Assembly: GCA_964035795.1 (NCBI GenBank)
Contig: OZ038321.1
Span: forward strand, 12,806,208-12,870,207
DNA from: Pterobdella sp. o SKG-2022
Taxonomy: Eukaryota > Annelida > Clitellata > Hirudinida > Piscicolidae
Reading direction: 5' to 3'
DNA length: 64,000 bases
The notes beneath the pieces are model-generated. The model saw only the letters and a list, made by a program, of their open reading frames with translations, ran no database searches and was not told where the DNA came from. The position numbers were made by a program, and so were the translations under genes. This document shows positions 12,379 through 27,300 of the stretch, one piece after another. Positions within the stretch are counted from its first letter, which is position 1; each line of letters begins with the position of its first letter.

Positions 12379-15300
12379 GTGCCTTTATATTGTTGAGTTC
12401 AGTTTGAAAATGAGTTTTGGTTGTTTGGTATTTATGTTATAATGGGATCACTTGTGGTTATTAGATAGGTTGGTTGGTTGGAGTGTGGTTATTAGATAGG
12501 TTGGTTGGTTGGAGTGTGGTTATTAGATTGGTTGGTTGGTTGGAGTGTGGTTATTAGATAGGTTGGTTGGTTGGAGTGTGGTTAGGGATGAAATGTTATT
12601 GACTTATGTTGCCAGTTCTATCCTAACTATCGTATTTTTTTCTTGTTTATAGTTAATAAATTCACAAAAATTCTTACAAAAAATAAATTTTTTTCAACAA
12701 TTAATAGTTGTTAAGTCTAAGTAATCTAAAAAAAATGGCGTAGTTTGAAATATGAAAGTTGTATTTTTTTTTCAAATCCAGCATATCGAAAGTTTTCGAT
12801 TTTTTGTCAAAGTTTCATGGAAAAATTGTCTTTCAGAGTTTTATTATATAATTTTCTTGAATGAATAGTTTTTTTTGCAAACTTTTATATTTTTATGTTT
12901 TAGAGACCGTTTTTTGCTTATGATGTATTTTTTTTCAAAAATACTTTACTTTTGCAGTTGCTTGTTTTAATTTAAAACATTAGTTTAAACAACAATTTTT
13001 TCTATAAATATTATTTTTAATTACTTATTGAAATTCAATTTTTATTTTTAAATAAAATGAAAAAAAATATGTGAAAAAAAAATTATTCAAAAAAAGTCAA
13101 GTTTATTGACACCTAGAAAAAAACTATCAAAATCAATTTAAACAATGAAATTGAAAAATAAAATTTGGGAAAAAAAACATGTAATATGAAAAAAAATAAA
13201 TAAAAAAACAAAAAAAATCAAGCAATATTACTAATAGAAGAGGAATGACCAATGAAAAATAAGTAAGTTTTATGATGACTTTATTACAATTTCTTAAACC
13301 TAAGCTATCTACTTCATTAGGGACAATGTTAGATTAGAACAACTTGTTCAGAAAAATAATAACATAGTTTTTTTTGTTTATTTTTTATACATTCATTTTA
13401 TTATAGATATTTTATCAGATTTGAAGATAATAAATATTTTAATCGTGAAACTAATGGACAAAACCGTTATTATTACTATTACTTGAAAAATTAGAAATTT
13501 TATTATCATTTTATTTCATGAGAGAAAATTGAATTTTTTTAACTTATCTTTTCTGAAACTTTTTTGAAACAAATTAATTTCTTATCTTTTCAAGCAACTT
13601 CTTCTTGTGAGTCTGATACTAGTTTTTTTAACTAATATTTTATTTTTTAATTCTTACAAATTTTATTATTTTCTCCAAACTATGAGCGAACTTTGAAATA
13701 GTTTTTCAATTAATTTGTCATCTGAAACTTTTTGTTGAAACTATCGTCAGATGGAGAAGAGTGAAGACGCGATCAATTTGATAAAGTAATGAAGAAATAG
13801 AGTATATGTGTATGTTGGATAACGTACTAAATGAACGCATAAAAAATACAGATGAATGGATAAATTGGAAAAATAAATACTTATATGTAACACAAAATGA
13901 TTGATGGTTGTTTGGATAGATACATACTTGTATAAAGTAGAGTGGATATGGAGATAAGAGTGATAAATAGATGAGTGAATGAGATGCATGTGTTGATGAA
14001 TACAAAAACAAAGTAAAAAATACTTGAAAAATTATATAGAAAAAATCAAAATTAAATAAATATGGAAGTTGTAAGAAAAACTGGATGGAAAAAAGATGAA
14101 AAGCATAAAAATGTATAAAATAGATTGCAAAAAAATGCCTCTATAGATAGATGAAAGACGGCTGTAATGGTAAAAAAGCATAAAAAATAAAGAAAGTTCA
14201 ACAGAGGTTAACTCCTCTGTAGAACGACGTAGGAAGTGGAAAGTTGAAGGACTTTAATGCAACTCATATCGCATTAGTGGTTTGTTGTTGAGTGTTGGAT
14301 TGTGCTCAAGTGAATTAGTTTACAGTTGATGTTGTATTTATCAATTTTTTCATTTCTTGTTTATGTAGTTTTTTTCATTAATGTTGGATTACTTAGTTTT
14401 GTTTCCATGTATGTATCCACTTCTAGCATATAGATATTTTCATTCTACTCAAGCTTATAGATAAACACAACTAAGAAAATAATTGATAAAATTTATTCAA
14501 AAAACATAGCAAAAAAACAGATAGTAACTCCAGCCTGAACAAAAAAATGAACAAAAACATCATGCAAAAAGCAGCATAGATGATACATCGAAATGTATAT
14601 ACCCTGTTTTATCTAAATATATATGTGCCATCAAAGGGGCCAGTTTTATTGCATTTTAGATAGCTTCCTTTATCTGATGGCGTATGCTACTTTAAGTTGT
14701 ATTGTGTTTTGTAGGTAGGCTATGATATATATTCGTGCCTCTATTTTTGGAAAGTATATTTCATGTAATTTGTTGTTTTTCAGTGTATTTTTATTTTTAT
14801 TTTATGCCTTTTTTCATTAAACTCATATTATTTATTGAATATTATGTTTTACAACTTTTTATGTTGATATTGCTTAATGGGTTATTGCATTGATAAAGCG
14901 ATGAAAAAAAATTTATCTAGTATTTCACACTAAACTTTTATATACATAATTTAACACCTTTGATGATTTACATAACTTTATCAACGTGGAAATACATTAA
15001 AAGTATAAATTATTAATTAATTATAAACTTCTAAAAGATTTTTAGAAAGAAAAATCACAACAAAATCAAAGTGGAAAGACAGGTGTGATAAGCTATAAAA
15101 AACAACGATTCAGTTATAAAAACACTCTCATAAACTGTGCGTATGGGAAGTGCATAAAACTTTTTCATTGTAGGTCGAGAGCATTTATTGAAAAGAATCA
15201 ATAAAAAAAATTAAGAGATATTTTAAAATGAATTTAAATAGACAATAAAAGCTTTTCTCATGTTTTTGGTGTTTTGCTTATGTGTTGAAGGTTTGAGGAA

Positions 15301-18300
15301 GAAAATCAAAAATTGAATCTTACCATAGATGTTCTAGAATGTTAAGAAAACTGAAAAATTCTAAAAATTACTTCAAAACGAGGAATGCTTCACTAGTCCC
15401 ATGAGTCTCATTTGAATTCAAAAATATTTGCATTAAACTCAGTATTGAATGTATATAAACTTTATAGAACTATGTGGAATTGAATTACTGAATATAAGAA
15501 AAAGTATTAGATAAAAATAATTCAAGAAAAATTTTGATATAAATAAAATTAAAACAAAGAGTTATTTAAAAGTACATATTTCCCTTGTAAATTACGAATT
15601 ATCATGAATTATACGAAATAAGTAGCAAATTTTATTCTGAATCTTGGTGATTATTTATTCAATTGAAAAAACTATCTCTTGATTCATAATACTAAATGCG
15701 CAAAATGCTTTTCTCAAACAATACATTATAAGAGTTAACTAATAACAAATGAAAAAGTTGTTTTATTGATTTATAAATAAATTCCGAATTTATATATAAC
15801 ATGATAACAAATTGAATCATGAGTTGTCTAACAATTAAGTTATAACAAATAACATGCAACAAGGCTCCATTAAGCCTCATAAACTTATTGATAACCACTT
15901 AAGTGAATAAATTCCATCTAAGTCAGTCCTAATACCCCTTCTGATCAATGTGCTTCCTTATTCATCGCTCTATTCCGCTTCGGCTTTTGTCGTATTATCT
16001 CATCAGATTTACTTGCAATTTTTTATGGTTTTATTTTCAAATTAATTAGTTCATTCTGCCTTTTTCATTTAAAACTTCAAAGTTTTTTGGGTTTCACTAT
16101 TTTTTGAGAGACGACGTTTTTTTTCAAATGGTTAACTCGCAAAACACAATGTATAGACCATCTCAAATATATGCTTTTTGGTAGTTGAGGAAAATATAAA
16201 AAAATTATTTTCTTATGAGTTCTACTTGAAAGAATTCATGGTTTTGAGGTTTGCATTTAATTTTTCATGCATTCGGAGTTTCTTGATATTTCCTGGAAAA
16301 GACATTACTATTTGCTTACGTGGTTGAAACAGTAAGCACAAGATCTCAAGGTCAACAACATCTAGAAGCTCTTTCAACTCACTGCATGGAGATGTGGTTT
16401 CTAGATTCAAACCTGTCAATAAAAGATCGTAAAGGAACATTTCATATTCTTTCTCAAAGTCATTCTCAACAAGAACCTCCTTTTATGCAGTGGGCTTCAG
16501 CCATGGTTGTCATCAATGAAATATCCGCTTATGTAAACGAATGAGAAAAACACAGCTCAAAATGTGTTGAGAGCAGTACAAATAGCATTATTCCTCTTCT
16601 GATGAACTTTTTAATACAATCTGTTTTTTCTTAAAACTTATGTATTTTCAAGATGAAAAAAAGTTGGTTTTTATAAGTATTCTGTTATTTCCTAGATTTT
16701 TTCAGTTTTATCTCGTAAAAAACTATCAGAAATGCAACAATGAAAGATGAAAAATAATTTAAGAAAATTTTTTTTCAAAAATTTTGAATAAGTTCTTACA
16801 TTGTGAAAATAATATTATTAGATTATAATAAACTTAGGAAACAATAATTATTAGGAGAGTTCCTATTACTATGAGAATTGTGACTAGAAAAGTTTTTAAT
16901 AGAATTAATATTAGCAGTGAGTTTCATCAAAACCTAATGAAGATCATCAAGCCTTTTGGTATAACTGAAATTGTGTCTTCAATTGGGTGTTTAAAAAGTT
17001 TTAAATGGTTTTAAATCAAACAAAAGATTGAAAAATTTTCAAGTACAAATACTCAAAAATAAAGTTAATTTATAGATCGTTTTTGTTAACCGAATAAATG
17101 ATTTTATTGTATTTAAAAATATAATGTTTTAAATAAAAAAATTTTTATAATTTTTGAATTCAAAGTTTTTAGTTTTTGCAGTGAAGATATGTGAAGTCAC
17201 TAGCTTAGTTTTAACTACTTAAACTTACAGGAAAAAAAAGTTAAATCAATACAAGAAAAGAAAATTCATGGTGATAATGGAAAATATTTTAAGTTTGAAT
17301 TTAAATGAAAAAATAATTCAAATACAACATAAAATAGTTTTTGAAGTTCTAAGTAAAATTATAAAATTTTATGTACTGCATCCAAGTACCATGAATTTTA
17401 TTTTTATTTTTAATTATTGAAGAAAGATAATAAAATAATTGACAATAGTCATAAAACAACTCAAAAACGAGAAAAGGCTGAAAAATGATTAGAGAAATGA
17501 TAGATAGATATAAAATAATAAAGTGCGCTTATAAATGCCGCTTTCAATTATATTTCCATAAGACCATTGACTTTCTGCATGATACACCCATCCGTCAATC
17601 CTTCGTTTTCATTACAGAGTAGTGGATGGATTGGTAGATGCATACATGTACTGGTGGGAATGCATTGGACACATTGTGGATGGTGGTTTAGAAGATGAGT
17701 TGAACAAGTGATTCATGAGTGTATATTTGATTAAATGGACGGGTGAAAAGATAAATAAATGGATAGTTTGATAGGTGATTGAGAGTTATAGTCGAAGATA
17801 ACATTGGCCTGGAAAGTTTTGAAGTTCATGCAATTAAATTCCCATTAGTAGTTTTATTATTATATTGTAAAGGTACTAAAAATTTTTCTAAATGAAATTT
17901 TCATCAAAAATAATTTTTTCTCAATAGTGTATATGATGATGATACAGAGTCATAAATAACAAGTGATATTCCTGGAGCATCGCATGAGCAAAATGGATGA
18001 CATCACTGTTCCCATATTTTCAATTATATTTATGTATTGTTGTTCCCTTGATTCATTTTTACACAATTTTATTTGCAAAAATATCAGTACTTGAATTAAA
18101 GAAGTACTTTTTATATTACTATTATAATGATATTCATAACATATCGAAGAGCTTAGTATTTTTCAGTTACTAAAAAGTATTTAATGTAATTTTCTCAAAT
18201 TTTGGCTAATTTATACTTCATTTACTATTAATTCCTCATTTCTACAACGCATAATCTTCACTAGATATGCAAGTGTATATATGTTATTACTTAAAAAATA

Positions 18301-21300
18301 TATAAAATCGGAAATAATTCTATAAATTTTTGTGATTTATTTATATATACTCTGAAATTTGGCCTAATGTAATGATATAGAGGGAGATTTGATTTATGTC
18401 TTAATATTTATCATCTATTGTTTTGAGCGTATTTTTGCTAATTTAATTGAAAACCGTCTATTTTTTTAATATTGGCTTTTTATTGATATAAAGAAATTTT
18501 AATTTGAGTATTTAAAAAAATCAAATAAATTTGAAAAAGAATTTGTTATAACTTAGTTTTTTATTCTAAACACACCCAAATATCATTTTTTAATTTTACT
18601 TTTCAGAATATATTGCCTTTCGAAAATTAAATTTTTTAAAAATGTCTAAAGTTTTTGAAAACATCCTATTTTGAACTTAAATACCCACAGGAACCCGAAT
18701 AAAAAGTTAGGTCAAATGATAAATTTGCAACAGATATAGTAAGTAATTTAACATTAGAATGGCGCTCATTTTTATTGATGATTAACTGTAAAATTTTGTT
18801 GTTTTTAGAGTAATAAATGAGATTTACACTTCAAACATAGATAGCTTCTTTTATCTTCAAATTAATCATCATTACTTCCAGCATTTATCTCTCTCTACGG
18901 TGCTGATAGTTGTGGGTTTAAAGCAGAATTACCTGCTATAAAAATATCCTGATAGATAGCTGCGCCATATTTCTTTAGCTATATAAATAACATTATAAAT
19001 TACACAAAAATATTACCTTTGTTTGATTAATGTTATCATATTAGTTGTGGCAGTTCATGGATTAAATGAAAGCAATGAGCCTTCGTGGTTTCAATTCTTA
19101 TAACGAAATTTCCCTCAAGACATTAGTTTTGAAAGACTTTTATTTGATAGTTGATACTCCTTTCAAATGGTCAAGTTCGGAACACTTTGAAGAGGTTTGT
19201 CACGCAGCTTGATACGCCATGATGATTATTTGATAAAAACTGAATGTTTCATTTTTTCAAGATTTAAAAAAAAAAATTTTTTTGAAAGTTCAATATTTAT
19301 TACCGGCAAGTATATCTAGTATTGGAATTAAAAGAACAAATATATACAAATATTTGGCAATTAAAAATCTATTTTTGATATTGTTTTTAATTTCATTATG
19401 TTCTCAGTAATGGTTTCCTTCAAAAGTAAATCGATGTTATCCCAACTTGTCGAAAGCATATTACACAACATTGGCAAAGAGGCAATAATCCTATTATTTT
19501 TGACTTCCATTTGAGAGATTTTAGTGGAATTTTGCTTATTATGAATAAAAATTTATTTTTAAATACACTGTTTTTTTTGAGCTAATTATTTTTAAAAATT
19601 TACTTTGTATCGAAAATTTCAGGAAATTGAAAATTAAAGTTTTTATATTATCCAGAACGAATATGAATATTCAATGTAAAAATAATTTTAAAAATAAAAC
19701 TGTTTTAATGAATTAATAAAAATAATTAAATAATAACAAATCCATAAGAATAATCGAATAACAAAAACGTATGGGCCCTTAAGACTAATCGAATCAAAAG
19801 GGAATTTGGTTTCACATAAAAATAAAATTCCCATTTTTTTAATTCACGAATAAAAATTTATATAAACACATAACTACACCCAAAATACACTCCAGAAGCA
19901 TTAGCGAGAATATAAATCGAGAAACTTGCAACAAAATATACCTACCATGTCTATAAGCAATCTCCAAAAAAAATTTTAGAAAAAATCTTTTTTGTAATAA
20001 TAAAATCTGTTTATGTTTTTCATGAAATCGTGAGTTTAAAAAGAATAAAGAAAAATCAACAGGTCCTACAATAAAACTCGAGATGGTCTCAAGTTCGAGT
20101 CTTATATAAACTACAATTTCAAACTACTAGTTTGAAAAAAAAAACTGAGCTTTCCAGTTTTTGCTTGAATAAAAAAATTTGTTATAAATGTGTTTTCATA
20201 ATGTCAACTTAAAATTTTTTTGATTTTTTTTATATCGTTGTCTAAAGTTAACGTACTGATATATGACTTACAAAACAAAACTGGTTCTTTCTTTAAAAGG
20301 CTTTATTAGTTCAGACTTTATTGTTTCATTCATATTTGGTTCAAATTATTATAACCTTTTTCATGATTTCATTTTTTCAGAAGGTCCCATTGAAATGAAA
20401 GTAGTGGTTGTTTATTGGTCATTGAATGTGTTTGAGAACTGTGAAGAAAGATTTGTCAATCTTTGCAGGACTGACTTTAAAACTTTGAAAGTTTTTATAT
20501 AAATAAATAAAATTGTTCAAAGATAGGAGTTTGGTTGATATTCATCAACTATTAGTCTTTTTATAAATTGGGAAAGGTTTTTTTTAAATTATTAATAGTT
20601 CAGCTTGATCATCATTATTCATTGGAAAAAACTTTTTCATACCTTTGAGTTTCTTTTAAACAAATCTTTCAAAATTCACAAGTATCACTATAAAAGTTAG
20701 TCTGTTGCCTTCAAAAGTGAAAAAATCAATTTCAAACACATCTCTTTCTTCTTCTACAGAACTAAGTGCCCATAAAAACTCAATCTTTTCTATTTCTTTC
20801 CCATCACATTTCGAAAAAAATAAAAATCATCTAAAAATAATTTTAATAAAATTTTAAATTTTTTTCTCAGCTGAGAAAGGAACATTTAGCATGCTTTAGA
20901 CTTTATCCGGACTGTTTATGACCTCTTGAACCTATTGACCTTGTCTACTGTTCGTTTGACCCCATTTTTCAACTCATCCTACAACGGCAATTACCACGTC
21001 ACACGCGTAGTGGCTTTATTATGGTCCAGTGTTTTTTAAAGTTTTTTCTAGATTTTTGCAAAGTTCTGAGTTCTTTTTTTAGCAGGTTTTCCAAAATTTT
21101 ATGTATATTTTGCAAGAGTTTATTGCTTGTCAATCTATTTTTCTTTTCATTACTTTCGCTTCAAGAAAGTATTTTATATTTTTTTTATAGAAATTTTACA
21201 TGCTCAGTATTTTAAATTTCTAGAAAAATTCAATCAACATTAGAAACTATTTTAAAGAATTATATGCTCCAAAAGCTTTTGTTTGATCATAAATAATTCC

Positions 21301-24300
21301 CTTTTCGTGATCAATGTTGATCAACATTTTAAAGCAATTTTATATGGGCTTTTATAGACTTTGTAATTCAAGATGTTTAAGTGGTTGAACTAAATCACTA
21401 ATGTTTCCTTAATTTAATATTTATTACATAAAAATTATGAAATTCCATTCATCAGGTCAAAACTATTTATTCATTTTGATAATGTTAAACATAAACATTC
21501 TTCAGCAACATCCATGGCACGTCCCTTTTTGACATTTTTAAGTGAAGGTCATTTCATACGGCATGAATGTTTTTGAATGTTAACATCCAAAAATAATTCT
21601 GAAAGTCTTTTTTCAATTCTTCATATATTGTTCAACATATTTATCAATTTAAAAAAAAATTCTTCTTTATAATTTTTTTTTGACTTGAAGCCCCTAATAT
21701 ACAAATATATCAATTTGAATCAAACCAAATACAAAACATTCGACCTATCAAAATAAATTTCTGAATTTTCAATTTATTTAAATAGCATAAAAAACACTTT
21801 TTTTTATACAACACCCAACATCACCCCACACCCCCACACCATTCACGCCACCCAACACCACTTCATACCTTTCAACACCACCCTAGACCACCTTACATCA
21901 TCCAACACCACCCACAGTACATAGGGACAATGGAGGTTCCAAGACCTGTGTCAAGATTGGAGATCGTGTCTGCTATGAGAAGAATAAGAGTGAGCAATAT
22001 AATAACCTTTATCTTCGATGTTGTTTTCCAGTTTTTGGTTAATATCAATTTTATTGATAAAACTAACAGCACTATCTTACTAATATTTAAAATTTTTGAG
22101 TTCACTCCAATCATTTTTGATAAATATGAAAAAAAAGAACCATATAATTTATCAAAAATATCAGGTATAAAACATAGATCTATTTCGCCTCTCATAATTT
22201 CTGTTTTTTTGTAGGTTTTACAATCATACTTGTTAATATACTACAATTGATTAGCTTTTAATCTAAATGATTTATATTTATTCATATCTGTGTACAAAAT
22301 ATTAGTTATTTTATGCATATGAATCATCTGTTTTTTTTTTTGATCGTAATTCAATTTAAAATACAAAGCAATATTTTTGAAATTTTGTGAGGGTGCTTGT
22401 GCTCAAGCTATTGAGAATTGTCTTCTGTTAACTCAACTTTTGTATGATATTTAATTAGAGATAAAATTTTCGTTAAGGTTTTTTTTAAGTATTTTGTTGA
22501 AACTTTTGAGAAAAAACTTCATCGTACGCATAAAACCACTTCTATTGATTTCTCCACAGAACTACCTGATTATATTTCTCATAGAAACCATAAAAAAATG
22601 ATTTGAAAATAACTAAAATTTTGGTTCAAGTTGATGATGAGTATGGAAGCATATGAAAAGAATTTTCATCCTAATGATAGTGTAAAAATCTCTATTAAGA
22701 AACCATACAAATGATTCGGTCATTATCTATATTTGAAGATATAAAATAAAGTTAATATCACTTAAGTTGACTTTAACCTTACACAAAACATCAAAAAATA
22801 ATAAACGTTCTAAAAACTTATACATTAAAAATATTAATGAACTTTTCTCATAAAATACGAAAATTTAAAAAATAATCCAAAACTATTTATGTAGAATGTA
22901 AAACTGAAAACGTAGCAATTTTCCATATAATGTAAATTATTTACGCTAAAGCCTTTAAGGACCCTTTTCTCTCAAGAATCCTTGATCTATTAAATTATCC
23001 GCCCGCTGAAACCATTACCGAAAAGACAAATTTTACAATTCGTAATCGTACATACAGCTCATATTATTTGAGAAAGGTGCATAATTTCCAAGGGATATTT
23101 ATTGCATTACAGCATAATAACTGCTACTATTACGTACCTCTTTATATTTAGCATGAGCAAAATGCTGTATTGATAAAGCACATAGAAAAGATAAAACGGC
23201 CGATAAAAAGACAATGGAAATAGTCAATATATGTGATGAAATAGCAGAAATAAAAATTAGATTAGCACGAAATATGGGGAAATTGACTTATAATGTAAAA
23301 AGAATTTGCGCATTCTTGTGGATTACACATAAAAATAAGATAAAGATAAAAATTTTTCCATTTAACGAATCTGTCCTTTTGCCGAAAGTTATGCAAAAAC
23401 TGTTGAGTTCTTAAATATTGAAAGCTCAATACTCAATTCAAACTTTTAAATAACAGTTTTAATATCTATAAAACACGAAGTACTTGGTAGAGGTAGTCGG
23501 CATAATATAAGAGCAATTGAACCAGTGACGAAGAAGTTGGCGAGAGTATAAAGACGATAAAAACCAAAGGAGCTTTATTTTGACACTCAATTTTGTCGAT
23601 AATATGCAATTTCATTCTTTATAGCACTCGCTACTGTTTATCGACTCGCCAAGCGATCCATAAATTGAATTCAGTTTCTTGAGTAAGTTTGCGATATATA
23701 AATTGAGTTCTATGCAACGTAAGTCATTGCCGTATTATTAATTCCAAGAGTGGTGCCAAATAACTTTTGCAAAAATTTTATTATCTGTAAACGCTATTTT
23801 CTAATGCAATTTATGTTTTATGGCTATTTTCTTAATTTTTTGTTTTGATTCCACATAGAATTCGAAAATAAAATTCAAATATGATTAGGGTACAAAATAT
23901 TAAAATTATATAATCTACTACTTGGCAAAGACAACTAATTATGGCACATTTTGAGAACCTATCTCGTAATTATTTTTTATTGGTAAGCTGTTCAGCCTTA
24001 TTTTAAAATAGAACAAAATTTTGTTAAATTATTCATTTTAAAATTATTATGCAATTTCATGAATAGAACTGTGACAGAAACTTAGAGACTTATGATAAAG
24101 CAATTGAAGTATAGGATAAGGTGAACAATGATAAAAAATTGCAGGTACTTGATAATGTTAGTTTAACCGAAGCTTTGCTTCAAAAAAATATTTCTGTGTT
24201 TTGGTTTCCTTAATGATCTCAAAGTAAAAATTACGTTTGAAAAATATAAAAAGTAAGAATAAAAAAATTCAATTATTCTAAAAGTTTATTGGTGATAAAA

Positions 24301-27300
24301 ATTTAAAAAAAAGACTCTTTGTTGTGAGTTAGGAAAAAGCAAGCAGTTTTGATTGTAAATTATGAAGAAATCGAAATTTTCCGTGTTTTTTTCACCAAAA
24401 AACTTTTAAACAAAGTAAACACTAATAACTGTTAAATTGAAAAGATAGTAAGAAAGAAATTTAATTATTTGTAGTTCGACTTCAAGGCAAGGTCAGTGAA
24501 GAAGAAGGATGTGTTGATCGAGGTAGGTCTTGACGGGGTGGGAGTGAGTCTTCATGAGAAAGTGAAGGTGGGTCAAAAAAATTATTAAAAGAAAAATTTT
24601 TTTTTTTATCATTTTTGATAAAAATAGTAGAATCAAATGAAATTGATAGAAATAATAGAATAAAAAAAAAATTAGTTGATGATATTGAAGAAGTAATAAA
24701 TAAGTGAGAACAAAAACAAAGGGTTACAATCATGGAGTGGCTTATAGTGGCCTGATCTTCAAGAGTTTCTAAACCACATATGAGCACTAATGATAAATGA
24801 TAAAAAACCTGAAATAAATTGATTATTAACAATGATATAATCATAAAATGAGCGTGAATCAATAAAAAATATTTTTAAATAAGTCTCATCTTTTGTGTAT
24901 CATTGCTCAGAATCAAAATTGATACTTTGTTATATATGTAAAAAATAATATAAAATACAAAAACTATCTATATTAAACTTATTTAAATTAATCACAAACG
25001 ATTGGTTTGAATAAATTCATCAGAAAATGATTTTTTATCAAAACTCATTTTTAATTCAACATTAATAAAGGTTTACTATATGATTTCTGATTATCGTTAA
25101 GTGTTTAACGAAAACTTTTCTTCAATAATTAATGAAATGAAATTTATAGATAATAAAATATTAAAAAATAATAGGGTTATTAAAATACAAACTTAAACTT
25201 TGCGAGCCTAAGTCGGGTTTTTTATCCGATCAGAAACCTCCACTCTCCAATTTATTCTCTCACTCCAACATTGAACTTGAAGACATCCATAACTGCATTT
25301 ACTGCATACAAAACTGATATACCATCTATCTTTTTCATGCTTCGTAGACAAGTGTCTTTCATCAAAATCTTGTTGATTTTATTTATTCTTAATTTCCATT
25401 ATTTTTCTACATAGCCTAGTACGGCAAGTATTTCTTGTATGGTAAAATGTTTGATACCCAAAAATATTATTCGAATGAATTTTTTTTAAAGTTTGTCAAA
25501 AATGAGTGATTGGTGGTTTGCTTATCTCTATGTAACGTGGTATTAATGAAGCGCTTTTCCTTGTAGTTCAAAGCACTTCCTCCAAATTAAATGTAGCGAA
25601 AACACACTGTAAAGTGGGTGCTAATTGTCAGCCCACGCGGTATTGAACCCAGTAACAAGATAATCACTCTAATACCTTACCAACTGAGCTATATATAAAT
25701 AAATAAATATATATATATATATATAGAATATAATATCTAAAACCATCGGAAGGCTTAGAGGTTGATAGAAGATGTATTTGTATGGAACAGTCATGGTAAA
25801 ATTATATTCACATAGTACTTAGAAACCTGAAGAAACATGCTTGGTTTTGAATATTAGTGCATTTTTCAATTTTCAATTTTGTTAAAAGTTTAAAATTGTT
25901 GAATTGACTTTAAAAAATTTCATAAAAACACACACGTGTCTCAATAATTAGTTGGTGAAGACTTCTACGTACGTTTTGGAAATTTTTCAAAACTGAGTAT
26001 GTTAACTTATTAAACTTGGAAAACCATGTTTTGAATTACTTTTTTTTAAATATTTTCAAAATCTATTTGAATATTGAATGCTAACTCATTCCTTATAATT
26101 GAAATCCATCATAGCCCAATGAAAAGGGTCATATAAGGTAAAAAAAGGATAGTTAAAGATGACTCTGGTGAAAGAAAAATTTCAATAGCAACAAAAGTTT
26201 GTTTCATGAAATAATTAAGCAAAAATTTAAGCAAGCAATAAAAAATTATTAATGAAAAATCAATTCATCAAAGTTTCAGCTTTTCAAAATTTTCTACTTT
26301 TTGCTATCAGCATTATCCTTAGCTTCCTCAACCCCTGTTTGTTAGCACACCTTACCACCTCTAAAGCCTTCTCCGCACAAGTTCTGCTTCAAATAACGGC
26401 TGTATTTACAATTTGAATTTTATTTAAAACTAGTTTTTATGATTACAAACAAACTTCTACATAATGAAGTTCCATTTCAATAATTTTATCAAATTAACTA
26501 AAATCTAACTGAATTTGGGTAAATGTTATAACAAATCCAATCGATAAGAGCCAAATCTTGTATAGCTAATTGAAGTATTTTTTCCATGCTGATGAATCTG
26601 AATCGAATTTATCATAATTCTTCTCATATCCCGTTATAAACCTAATAAAATCACCATCAATTATTTCTAATACTCGAAAATTTCAATTGTTTGTATCGTT
26701 TAAAAAAGTTTCATCTCTGAATTATGAATAGTGAAAAATGAAGAAAAAATTTCATTTATGAGAGCTTACATATTTAATTGTTTTTTGTTTTCAAACTTTT
26801 TAATATTCTGTACTCCAAGCTTAAAGAGTTTAACCGGATTTTTTTATTGAATGCTAAGAAACGGAAAATAGTATAATATAGTTGATATTCTATATCATTG
26901 TTTCTGGTTCATCCAAGGAGGATCAATGTCTGCATTATTAAAGTGGTATAAAACATTTGAAATCTCTAAAAATGAACAAAATTGTAAGTTATGTTCATAC
27001 TTTTTGATTTTATAAAATCAAATATAAAAAAATTCATCGCTTAAATAGGATTTGTTTAAATTTATGAAGTTTTTATCACAATATTTATTGTAAGTGAAAA
27101 TGTATTTCATTTTCTCCAACATTTATAGCAAACATTAACCTGCTATATAACTGAGTCAAATGCAGAAACCATGAATCTCAAGTGCGTTTATTTCTAATTT
27201 CGTTTTAGACTCATAATTCAAAATATGAAGAACTATAAATGGAATATATACAAGAAATTTGAACTAAGAAGCAATATAACAAGTCATAAAAAATAAATTA

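Larger units (their letters stand above)
12379..21917 (+). other. NOS1AP: NOS1AP intron 1
   Basis: About 9.5 kb. It contains the 31-bp minisatellite, two degenerate GATG tracts (13740-13990, 17590-17795), an unexplained coding-like patch (16220-16545), a cluster of TGACC half-sites (20919-20963) and a C-rich tract that serves as the 3' splice region. The rest is AT-rich with nothing recognisable. Confidence 0.7.

Noticed and set aside
13718..14011. 97-aa minus-strand ORF
   Set aside because: Explained by the degenerate GATG bias of the plus strand.
25620..25695. A tRNA gene on the minus strand
   Set aside because: The A and B boxes are good, but the acceptor, D and anticodon stems do not pair. 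A SINE head is the better call.
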